Source: Holothuria scabra
Taxonomy: Eukaryota; Echinodermata; Holothuroidea; Aspidochirotida; Holothuriidae
Direction: 5' to 3'
Assembly: GCA_037179385.1 (NCBI GenBank)
Contig: CM074187.1
Span: forward strand, 4,588,001-4,652,000
Length of the DNA: 64,000 nt
Numbering within the stretch: the stretch's first letter is position 1; each line of letters opens with the position of its first letter. Shown here piece by piece: positions 42,601 to 50,454 of the stretch. Under the pieces are notes generated by a model. The model saw nothing but the letters and a program-made list of their open reading frames with translations, was not told the origin of the DNA and ran no database searches. The position numbers and the translations under genes were made by a program.

Positions 42601-44878
42601 AAAACCCAGAGTGAACAAAAATAATTGAATATTTTGGAACGGTGCGTCCTACGATTAAACTTCTTGCAAAAATTTGAACATAACAACCATTTAGTATGTC
42701 TCCTGTCCAAAATGTAATTGACCGCTGTGCAAGCACGCAAGGTCAATTCGACCATTGGTTTGGCCAACTATGACCTACACTATGGTCAAAAGATATCAAT
42801 ATATCCTCAAATCTGACCATCAATTGGTCAACTTTGACCATAGCTTAGGTCAACAATTTGACCATAATATGAGTCGGTGCATTTTGAAGTCAAGATGTAT
42901 GCTCTTTGTTCTATAATGTTACCTGTAAATCATCAGTTTTAGTTTTTACTTGTTTTTGAAAAAGTGGGGGAGTTTTGGAAATGCAAACGGTGCACCCGTT
43001 TAGTTGGAGGCCTGGAAATTATCCACCCACTTTACCCGCACAAAAAGGGAATTAATTGTGGAAAGATTTCAACTTTTACCTAGGTTCAGCCAACCACGAC
43101 GAAGACAAGTCATCGGGTGAGCCAACAGGAAGAAACTGAACAGGACAGAAAGCTGAGAACAGCACGTTTAAAGTCTCGCCGTCAATCTTGCGTGGTCACG
43201 TAAGTGCAGATATAATCATAAGGGCTAAGAATGAACATAGGCGATCGAGGCGGGGTGCACTCGCCCTCCCAGTTCGGGCAAAAGCAATTGGTCTAATCGG
43301 GCAAAAAATGGGCAAAACATGATAAATGGTGACACTATTCGGGCCAAAATGTTCTTGCCCCTCACATAAAATTACCCCCGTACGCCTATGAAAATGAAAT
43401 GCAAAATATAAGGAAAACTTATAGTAGCCCCAGTCTACAAGTGGGTAACTTGTGGGTATCAATTCATCGTACAGAGCAGACCTATAGATACATAGGGGGG
43501 GAACCCTTCGCGTTTCTGGCGTGGTCAATTTTTTGCGACGTTGAGGTCTTTGCTTAAGTTGGCACAAAGTCCAAACACTTTTTGTCTGACACCCTTTTGG
43601 CCATAACAGCATTAGGAGACGTCTGTTTTACAGACCACCTGGCTGTAGTACCAGTTTTAATTGGCCAACTTCTTTAAACACTACAAGTTGTCGAACAGGT
43701 GGAGATCTATAGCGGGCCAATCACACGACTCCCATCTTACACTTTTTGAGTCACAACTGATGAAAATGCAGATATATTTCAATATTGGACGTTCTGAGGA
43801 ACGAGAGAAACCATGTCAGCCACTCAAGTGTTGTTACTCTCAATATTTCACGTATATTCCCAAATTCCTTCCAATTTCCGAGAAAGTTGGTTACGCCTTT
43901 TACCTATTACAGACTGACACCCTATGTATTCCTCCTGGTGGTATATACCGACTGCAGGCAAGAACAAATTTTCCCGTGTTTTTCTGCAAACATCAGCTTT
44001 AAACTGAAACGGCTCACTGAGGTGTTTCATGAAATTCAACCATTTTTTCAAACCTGTTAAGTTTTCTTCACATACCAATGGCAAATGGTCAAACTAAGAC
44101 AATCCCTATATCCTTCATACAAGTAACTGTCTTATGAGCGAGTACTTAAAGGTCTATTCAATTCGCTAGAAGTCGTGACCAGACACTTTTCAATTTGTCC
44201 GCAAAACTGTTACTACTCTGGACACCACAAAAAAAAAACCCCACCTTCTCTGTAACTATTGACTTTGAAACTTGGCTAATCATGTTATTTATTAGCATTT
44301 TCATGTGGTAGTGGCCTTTAACACTTTCAATACGATATCGATATCAACTCAATGAACTCCTTCCAAAGAGCTGATGTGCAGATTTCAGTCGCAACTGTGA
44401 AAGGGCAGTTGTATGCCACAATTTGTAATTAGGAACTGCCACTCTATAAAGAAGGCAAAATAATGAGGCTTAGTGTACGCACGATATTTTCCGAGCATAA
44501 ATGTGCATTTAGCCTAACTTTTGGCGAGGATGAAGATGCCTTTTCATTATAAGGAAATGAGATGTAGTAATTGGGACTATAGGCCTATTTGCGTGATTCT
44601 GATGGGAGTTGTTTAAAGTGGGCTACGCAACTCATGAGTCTTGAATAATAATTAAAATCCGACTATCTCTGTTGTTAATTTTCACATCAACATTTTAGGT
44701 ATGGGCAATGATATCAAAAGATATGTTAAATTTTGTTTGCCAGAGGCTATGTTAAAATAAATTTAGATTTCATTGTTCCATGAGTCAATACTGTATAAAA
44801 TCTACAACAGGTGGGATCTTTTTAAAACTAAAATATTTATTTACAATGAATTTCTCTTTTTCTTGCAGGGACTTCTGA
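30439..44878 (+). CDS. Unrecognised charged coiled-coil-type protein, 3' portion, eleven exons
   Basis: I built this model from splice consensus and reading-phase agreement. Exons: 30439-30606, 31701-31891, 32955-33072, 35306-35476, 36186-36287, 37392-37502, 39202-39345, 40868-40950, 42161-42332, 43084-43199 and 44869-44878. Together they give 1386 bases, 461 residues plus stop, without an internal stop. Three junctions fall inside codons (31891/32955, 40950/42161, 43199/44869) and all stay in frame, which is strong support. The protein is dominated by Glu, Lys, Arg, Gln and Leu, with long helix-compatible stretches (QLAERAKDTLKPLNKELEAI; ESELEGERQRRLFQYEELTE; ERIVRLAEIAKEMEFGAMDS). The first known exon is acidic and Tyr-rich (DYEYEFDEDEKE). 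No catalytic motif or domain I can name is visible, and no signal peptide or membrane segment lies in this part. The 5' end is missing: the first exon begins at an acceptor. I do not recognise the family and assign no function. Confidence 0.8.
31701..31891 (+). CDS. Plus-strand gene, coding exon 2 of the model
   Basis: 63 codons plus 2 bases between CTGTAG and GTATGT. The frame I chose starts LETRVRKVHDEENVDRFYSG and ends CKLTVLAVQ. It joins exon 1 in phase 0 and exon 3 in phase 2 without a stop. A second frame is also open through this exon, but it does not fit the neighbouring phases, so I rejected it. It has polar, acidic and His-rich stretches and no recognised motif. Confidence 0.7.
31990..32500. 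repeat. Dispersed repeat family D, copy in an intron of the plus-strand gene
   Basis: Aligns in the same orientation with 38414-38880. Shared blocks are GCATATCGAAAAGTTTT, ATTTGCTCATT, GGGAATTTCCCCCAGATAATGGG and AATCCTTCTCC. Diverged, non-coding. Confidence 0.7.
32955..33072 (+). CDS. Plus-strand gene, coding exon 3 of the model
   Basis: 118 bases between TTTTCAG and GTAAGC, read as (D)AMGAEQRRRKRRQPQLAERA and so on, ending VNRNE. A very basic cluster RRRKRR could be a nuclear-localisation-like or RNA/membrane-contact patch (inference). It is followed by an amphipathic helix-like segment. Confidence 0.75.
33543..35194. mobile_element. hAT-like transposon with near-perfect 8-bp target duplication, in an intron
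   Basis: The left end carries CCCTAGGTTCTCAACC and the right end, read inward, is CAGTGATTCTCAACCTGGGC, the CAGTGGTTCTCAACC-type terminus common among Charlie-like hAT elements (family knowledge). It is flanked by ATATAGAC (33535-33542) and ATATCGAC (35195-35202), 7 of 8 matching. No transposase frame remains. Part of the interior (about 33640-34260) is homologous to 41121-41700, so it is composite or shares an insertion. Confidence 0.72.
35306..35476 (+). CDS. Plus-strand gene, coding exon 4 of the model
   Basis: 57 codons in phase 0/0 between AATAG and GTAATG, read as ERLKQERKESVRGMGDAKDD and on to LFQYEELTESDD. The composition is coiled-coil-like. The preceding intron contains the hAT-like insertion at 33543-35194, which ends 111 bases before this exon. 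Confidence 0.78.
36186..36287 (+). CDS. Plus-strand gene, coding exon 5 of the model
   Basis: 34 codons, phase 0/0, between CCCCAG and a full-consensus GTAAGT donor. It reads VNDENRERLKSLAFVSSLWQ and ends ELTGAFNDLD. Confidence 0.75.
37301..37342. repeat. T24-G18 homopolymer tract
   Basis: 24 T followed directly by 18 G, 50 bases before an exon acceptor. The T run could serve as part of the pyrimidine tract; the G run could form a quadruplex. Confidence 0.9.
37392..37502 (+). CDS. Plus-strand gene, coding exon 6 of the model
   Basis: 37 codons, phase 0/0, between ATTACAG and GTAGGT. It reads EVHQEEDNAVDGLFLELKDE and ends THLMKLHMT. The acceptor lies 50 bases downstream of an extreme T24-G18 homopolymer pair (37301-37342). 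Confidence 0.75.
37779..37947. mobile_element. Palindromic MITE, copy 1
   Basis: The left arm GGATGACGTCACAGAATACC ... GTGAACTGATACGATGCACT-GTCGATAA pairs with the right arm, which read inward is GGATGACATCACTGCTTACC ... GTGAACTGATTCGATACACT-ATCGATAA. Arms of about 66 bases surround a loop of about 36. A relative lies at 39962-40135. Confidence 0.8.
38414..38880. repeat. Dispersed repeat family D, second intronic copy
   Basis: Partner of 31990-32500 (AGCATATCGAAAAGTTTTTA ... GGGGAAATTTCCCCCAAACA ... TTCTCAGAAATACGCTTAGC). A 13-C run at about 38807-38818 interrupts it. Confidence 0.7.
39202..39345 (+). CDS. Plus-strand gene, coding exon 7 of the model
   Basis: 48 codons, phase 0/0, between TTCGTAG and GTGAAA. 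It reads EEKERRRSLGEVRSLAAGQK and ends EELSRLFAGVK, helical and strongly charged. Confidence 0.78.
39962..40135. mobile_element. Palindromic MITE, copy 2
   Basis: Same orientation and layout as 37779-37947: ATACCCTT, TGCACCGTCGATAATGCGAA-CGTTTTC, ATCGATAGTGCATC, GACAAGGGTTAnCTGTGATG. The arms are more diverged than in copy 1. Confidence 0.72.
40868..40950 (+). CDS. Plus-strand gene, coding exon 8 of the model
   Basis: A short exon (27 codons plus 2) between AACACAG and GTAAGT. It reads KDDSFNAGVGQGLATRDMDQ and ends LEGLVHM, with the Met codon split across the intron (AT/G). Confidence 0.7.
41121..41700. repeat. Dispersed repeat family E (AGTGGCGTAGC start)
   Basis: Starts CAGTGGCGTAGCAAGACATT and ends near CCTTGTCCCCCTGTAGCTAC. 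Aligned blocks shared with 33640-34260: AAAATTTTCCGATTnTTTTT, TTGTATTGCAAAA, GCATGGCGACnnAAGATC, CGACGACATTTTAAAAA, GGAAGAATTCGnAATTT and GGnCATCGnCCnTGTCCCC. Non-coding. Confidence 0.7.
42161..42332 (+). CDS. Plus-strand gene, coding exon 9 of the model
   Basis: 172 bases between TTTTACGCAG and GTAAGT. It completes the split Met and reads VHARDVDKACAEERIVRLAE, then a heptad-friendly helix (FGAMDSLKEALKDAMVLIQE) ending KFHGHK. This is the best coiled-coil candidate in the gene. Confidence 0.8.
42717..42868. repeat. Cluster of TTTGACCAT / ATGGTCAA words
   Basis: At least eight GACCA/TGGTC-type words in about 150 bases in both orientations (GGTCAATTCGACCATTGG, CTATGGTCAAAAG, GACCATCAATTGGTCAACTT-TGACCATAG, GGTCAACAATTTGACCATAA). 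It can form several alternative stems. Confidence 0.6.
43084..43199 (+). CDS. Plus-strand gene, coding exon 10 (last large coding exon)
   Basis: 38 codons plus 2 between ACCTAG and GTAAGT. It reads VQPTTTKTSHRVSQQEETEQ and ends RRQSCVVT. If the donor is not used, the frame meets TAA at 43201-43203, giving a protein ending VVT. If it is used, the end is VVTDF. Both outcomes are plausible. Confidence 0.75.
43236..43390. mobile_element. Small MITE with CATAGGCG ends in the last intron of the plus-strand gene
   Basis: The left end CATAGGCGATCGAGGCGGGG faces the right end, which read inward is CATAGGCGTACGGGGGTAAT. The interior has repeated CGGGC/GCCC words. Length 155 bp. No target duplication was confirmed. 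Confidence 0.65.
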
Positions 44879-45060
44879 TAACCACTCCAAGGCTTTGCCA
44901 AAAAGTAAATTGCACAGAACCTAACATATTAATTCCAGAATAAAATACAACATTCAGGAAATATTGGAGCCATTTCTACACATTTCAGGAAGCAGTTATA
45001 AAAGTATTGATAAAGCTTGATAAATAGCATATGAAAAGAGACAGAGAATAGAACAATAAA
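44869..45060 (+). CDS. Plus-strand gene, terminal exon with last codons and 3' UTR start
   Basis: A strong pyrimidine tract (TTTCTCTTTTTCTTGCAG) precedes this exon. Joined to the AC left from exon 10 it reads T-D-F then TGA at 44876-44878, so it adds only two residues and the 3' UTR. AATAAA signals follow at 44939-44944 and 45055-45060, consistent with a terminal exon. The end coordinate is set at the second signal and is approximate. Confidence 0.55.
44939..44944 (+). terminator. Polyadenylation signal candidate (AATAAA), plus-strand gene
   Basis: A canonical hexamer 61 bases after the TGA of the terminal exon. A second AATAAA lies at 45055-45060, and either or both could be used. Confidence 0.4.
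45055..45060 (+). terminator. Second polyadenylation signal candidate (AATAAA), plus-strand gene
   Basis: AATAAA 177 bases past the stop codon of the plus-strand gene, followed by A-rich sequence. Confidence 0.35.
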
Positions 45061-46519
45061 GAACAAAAGAAGACAGAAGTTTTTCACTTTGAAATGTTCT
45101 CTGTATTTTCTTGTTCTGTCATACTGTCAAGCATTCACTGGATGCTTCTCATAAGTTTAAATTAAATCTCAACACATTGAATACCCAGAACGACATAAGT
45201 TAATGAATGAAATATAGTACTATAAATATGGCCAAACAAGAATACAAACATTCTCCTTTTCTTTTTTAAGTAACACGATTTTCATTTTTTCTTTGTAAAC
45301 CTTTCTATATATAAATTTACATTATTTACATGATCAGGTCAGTTTATGAGAAAATATCTTTTTCCTCTATGAACTCTTCACTTTTTAATATGATGCTTCT
45401 TGAACATAAAGTAATGAAACCTCCACTTGGAAGCATCACAATCTTAAGAATAATTCATCACAGGTCTGGAATGTCTCATTCCATATAGAGGGCGCACTAT
45501 CAACAATAGCAAGATTTGAGGTACTCACAATGTCAAATTGTTGGCATTAAATTCACAGTGCACAAATAGATGATGTTAATATAGGAATGGAAGTATTTCC
45601 TTTCCTCTGAAAGCAAAAAACTTTTGAATACTTGCACAAAGGTGGTGCGATGGTGAAGCAGACCAAACACACATTGTTTGCAAGGTGCGCTGCTGTTCGT
45701 ACGCTGCCCTCAACTACTTCCATGCATTACTCCTTTCAAATACCATTTTAATAAACAAATTGGGACACTCTGCACTTCAAGCAAGGTCAAATGGTCAAGT
45801 GTAACATGACAACTATTTGGGCTGAGTGAGCATGAGCATGGTTAAACCAGTCCACTTAGTGAAGTGCATTATTTTTGCACTGATAATAACAGTGTGCAGT
45901 GTTCCTGCACCTCAAGAAAAGTAAAATTTTGTGACTTTTCCAAGACTATTTCATGACTATTTCATTCCAAATTATAACCAACATTTGCTAAACCTTTGAC
46001 AGGGTATTAATCATGACAAATAGATGAGTAAATTACTTGTAAAAAAGTAAAAAAATCAAAGAATGGTATGAGCAAAATTTCATAATTTTTCCATGACTCT
46101 TTCCAGGCTGTAGGAACCCTGAGTATGCCCATTCAAGATGTTGCACAAGTGGACAACTGTCAGACATGTACAATTTCACCTTTGACCCATTTTCCCAACT
46201 TCTCTATTTCTATCCCATCACCAGTGTGATTTTGTACAGTAACGTAGAAGGTATGCGAGCAGGAGCAATGGACAGAATGTAACATCTATGGACTAGACTA
46301 CAACACTGCAGAATTTGATTAGTTCACATAAATGAGATTCTACTTGCCATTAATGGCAAACAATGAATACTAGAAGCAGGGAAAGGGGGGTACAGTAAAG
46401 CACAAATTTAACATTATATGCATCATGACTTACTTTCAGTTTTATAGTCAAGTTCGTACACATAAATACCTTGTGTAGTTAGATGACTCTTACAGCTCAG
46501 TTTCACACCAACTGGTTTT

Positions 46520-47081
46520 AAAGGGGAAGTTGCAGCAAAAATCTAATTTTCATTAGTGAAAGAGGAACCAAATCTACACAGTGTGGTGAAAGTTTTACTC
46601 AAATGGGATACGTATTTCTCAAGATATCAATAAATGACGTCAGTAGATTTGTGTCCCAAAATGGGTTTGAGGGCAGGAGAGCTTATATCACTTCCTCACA
46701 TTGACAAGGAATGCTTTGTTTCCCTTTGTTCTATCAGACTGCTGTGTTGATCTTGAAGTTAACTGGAATGGACTTCAATGTGGGGGGATGCAAAGTTTGT
46801 AAAGTTCTTATTTATACAATCATACATTTTAACAATATGTGATTGTTGGGGAGGAAATCAACTCTAACCTTTAAAGAAAAACAAAAGACTGTGCACTAAT
46901 GTGGGGATATGATGTCATATGTGCTTGCTTCAAGTTCACTCTTTGTCAAAAAAGTGAAAATTTTTATGTGCTCATATCTTGAGAACCACATATTGGATTT
47001 CAACACAAATTTCACCTAAATGATTAGAATAAGTACCCCTCTAACACAACAAATCCTGTTGTGACCTGAAACCCTTCTTTT
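46520..47081. repeat. Imperfect fold-back element downstream of APC
   Basis: AAAGGGGAAGTTGCAGC at the left and its loose mirror AAAAGAAGGGTTTCAGG at the right, with internal pairing such as TTTCTCAAGATATCAATAAA against TATCTTGAGAACC (inverse). TTGTGTnnnAA and GATGTCATA-type words also pair. The arms are strongly diverged. Confidence 0.5.
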
Positions 47082-47103
47082 AAGTCAGACAGCACAGAAC
47101 TTC

Positions 47104-47150
47104 TTTTCCAGTTGTGGCTCACTGGCTTGTTTTCCCTACTCCATTGTGTA
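47104..47150 (-). repeat. Dispersed repeat family A, short copy
   Basis: CCAGTTGTGGCTCACTGGCT followed by TGTTTTCCCTACTCCATTG is the reverse complement of the core of the copies at 4634 and 5055. It adjoins the right end of the fold-back element at 46520-47081. Confidence 0.65.
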
Positions 47151-49299
47151 TTTTTAAAGAATGCTTGGTTTGATACAACCTATTCTCACATCACTGAATA
47201 TTCAACATTGTCCTTTTCTCTTTGGAGATTTCTTTTTGCCACTTATCTGGAAGAAATGTTGAAAGTTGGGACTGGTTCCATAACAACTATCAAGCACCAT
47301 CATTAGACTACAAAGCATCTATTTTATGAGGTTACAAAACAGACTTATGGTAGTCTAATATATATTTTACAGGAACCTCCTTCAGGAAAAAGAATTCCTT
47401 GATTCTAAGTTTGCTTACAACAGACCATACTGCATGGTAGATCAACATTGAAAGTAACTGAAACATGCCCCTAACAAACAATTAAATGATGTCATCTACC
47501 ACTTGGCTAATACATTCAGATATTGTGCTAGCAATTTACTTTCATTCATTATAGCTGACTCAAAAACCAGAATTTCAGTCCAAAAAAGCATTTTGAGCAT
47601 TTGTGAACCAAGAACAGAGATTAGTAGATGATGTAACAACTGTTAGTCTGTTTTCGTGACATCACTTAATGTTTCTACAATACTAAATGTTGAAAGCAAA
47701 TCACCCAAGTGCCCCCAAAGTAATGAACATATCACAAGCAACTCTTGGTGTCATGTTTAGACCTGGCTACTCATAACAAAAAGATTTCAACTGCAGTGCA
47801 TCATTAATGTACTCTCCAACTTGCTGGTCCATGACCAAATCTGACGTAACTGATATTTTAGTAGAAACAAGAATGCTTGAATAATCAGTATCAGTCTGCT
47901 GCATTAACCATTCTTTTCGAGTAGAGTGAAGTAAGCTGCTTAGCTGGAATAGAGAAGCAACTGTCCTAAATGTCCCTTGAAACCCATGAAAATGTGGGAT
48001 CACATTAAACTGTTTGCATCCTAAACATTACCCCTCAATTTGCTAGGACTATTTCCCTGCTATAATCAAAAATGTTATTCAAGCATGCTGCCATCACCCT
48101 TGCACGATTAAACACGACGAATGTCCCAGATTCAAAAGGTACACGTGTGCATGATTGATGCATTTCAAGACATAGTTTTATATGAAAAATAGAAAAACAT
48201 GCAAATGATAATACACAACAAGAAAATTACCGAAATGCATTATGGGAAAAACAAACTTTTTGAAATGTTGCCACAAAGAAAAACAAAAGCTGCCAGACAA
48301 ATAGTACCAAACAGCAACCACTTATTATTGATGGAACATTCAAAAATTAACAATGTTGTTAACTTTTCAGAGAATCTTGTTATTTATTAGTAAATTAAAT
48401 TTCATTTTAACAGCTATGGCATTGCAATGAACATTTAGAAATAAAGATAAAAATATAGATCACATTGCATCTATCTTCAACCAGTAGCTTCAATTATAAT
48501 TTTATTTCTACAAATGTAGGTCCCTCCCAAACCTTGGTTCTGAAAATGAAAACTTGTTTTCCCCATTTAGAGGAGAAACTCTACAATTAGTTGCCAAGTA
48601 GCAGAAGTTAAAATCTTCAAATATCCCTACTTAGAAACATCAAAAATTTATTCTCTCCCTATGTGTTGAAATTCATTCTTCAAATATACCATTCAACTGT
48701 CAGACTTTTAAGGCTCTTTCAAGAAAAATGACATACACAAGAACAAACTGTGATTTCCTTTCCCCTTCGTATCTTACATCTCCATCAAAAATTAAAGACA
48801 TTTAAGATAAAGTATTAAATGCCAATTTCATTGGTTGCCTGTGGGTGTTAGAAAACTGAATACAACTGACAAGTATGACTGTGTTACTTGATAAACTTTG
48901 TTGCATCAAACATACTATAAAATATCTGAATAGCTGAATGCTTGAAAAAAGAAACTGCATTTCAAGTCCACAAAACAGCTGTGAGAAAAAAGCTGAACAA
49001 TGAAGTGACTATTAAGCCAAGGTCTGATGATGAGTTGTGAGTTAAGGGGTGTTGTATTAGTACATTACATCTGTTCATGCAAACACTGGGAAACATTGCC
49101 CACCTACGAGTGGATCTAAAAAATATTTCTGCGCCAGGTGAAAACTTTTAAGCTGCCAAACAAAAAGCTTTTGACCAAAGTCACACACAAAAAAACCTCA
49201 AACCAAGAGGACAAGTGTTAAGCAACAGAAATTGAAAGAATTGGGCCAACAAGATTTTACGAAAAAAAAAAAAAAATTAAAACCCTTCCTTCCATAAGT

Positions 49300-49305
49300 T
49301 TTATT
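49300..49305 (-). terminator. Candidate APC polyadenylation signal (AATAAA on minus strand)
   Basis: TTTATT on the plus strand reads AATAAA on the minus strand, about 1.15 kb past the APC stop. It is the nearest clear canonical hexamer I found downstream of the stop. Further TTTATT occurrences lie farther down (for example near 48380), so the real 3' end is not fixed by sequence alone. Confidence 0.3.
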
Positions 49306-50454
49306 TGTACTGTCATCATTGCTTCAACCATTCTATGAATCAAATGACTTGATTGGTCTTCAACAGTTGTCCTGGCGCAGTTTAACACCCTCGCCACCTG
49401 CAAAGGTAACCCAGAAAACAAGGTACATAATTACTTTTAAAGTTACATCATATACCATCAGGGAATGAGCAGGGTAGACAGGACAAACAGGATAGACAGG
49501 ATCCATTTTCAGCAAATGCAAGAGGAGGAAAAAATTGCTTCTTCAAACTCTCAATTTCAATAGAGAAAGTTTCATTTCATGATAAAAAGAAATCTCTGAT
49601 GCCATGTAATTGAAAATTGCACATGAAGTTGTCCTCTGGTTTTTTCTTCTTGAGGTGGGAGATGGAATAGTCACAAATCAAGAGATAATTTTTCAGCCTA
49701 AAGATGAGATTGTTTCACATTCTCATCAGAAATGCTAATTAGAACTGGGGAGAAACCCAGAATATGGCAAGCAAAACAGTATTTTGCTTGCATCACCAGT
49801 AAATGATCAACCAGAGCTGCAAAAAACTGAGCAAAGAGAATATCATGTGTAAGAGGAATAGTAAGATTGTTCACAGAAAAGCTTATTTTCATGATAAGCA
49901 AAAGCCCATTGATGGAAAGAAAGCAATTACCTACACACATGAACACTACTCTCTATCTTAATTCTTTTCAAAATTTCATGTAGACACGACCCCTCTTCTA
50001 AATTGATTCACAACCAAACTATGCATGTATACCTTAAGAGCAGTAATATTTTTCAAATGACTACTTAATGTTTGACAACTAATAATATCTACCATATAAA
50101 CACTGTAAAAGAAACTTCATAAACGGTCAGCATTCTATACTAGCCCTGTACTTGCAGCAAAATATAATATAATACACTAAATCCCACAATGCAATGGGTG
50201 TTTACCACTCCATATTCAACAGAAATTGACATGTTCCAAACACCAAAGTCACAATTGTACAAATTTGCAATATATGTCCTGCTTTGTACAAATTTACAAA
50301 AAGGTCTAACTTCAAAATTAAACAGAGAAACATGCTATCCAAATCTCAAGGAAGAATTACTCCTAATGACAAGAAAGACACAAGCACCACAAAATAGAAT
50401 ACACTTTTAAATCAAAATACAGCCATTCTCCCATACTAAGGCTTCAGTTAAACT

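Larger units (their letters stand above)
45061..50454. other. Convergent intergenic region / probable APC 3' UTR
   Basis: No supported gene. AT-rich sequence with short chance frames only. The right part (to about 49300 or farther left) is probably the 3' UTR of APC, which ends at a stop at 50455. It contains the fold-back element at 46520-47081 and a short family A copy. Confidence 0.6.

Noticed and set aside
43661..44002. 113-codon frame downstream of the last large exon
   Set aside because: It starts inside the final intron, lacks splice support and overlaps other chance frames on both strands.
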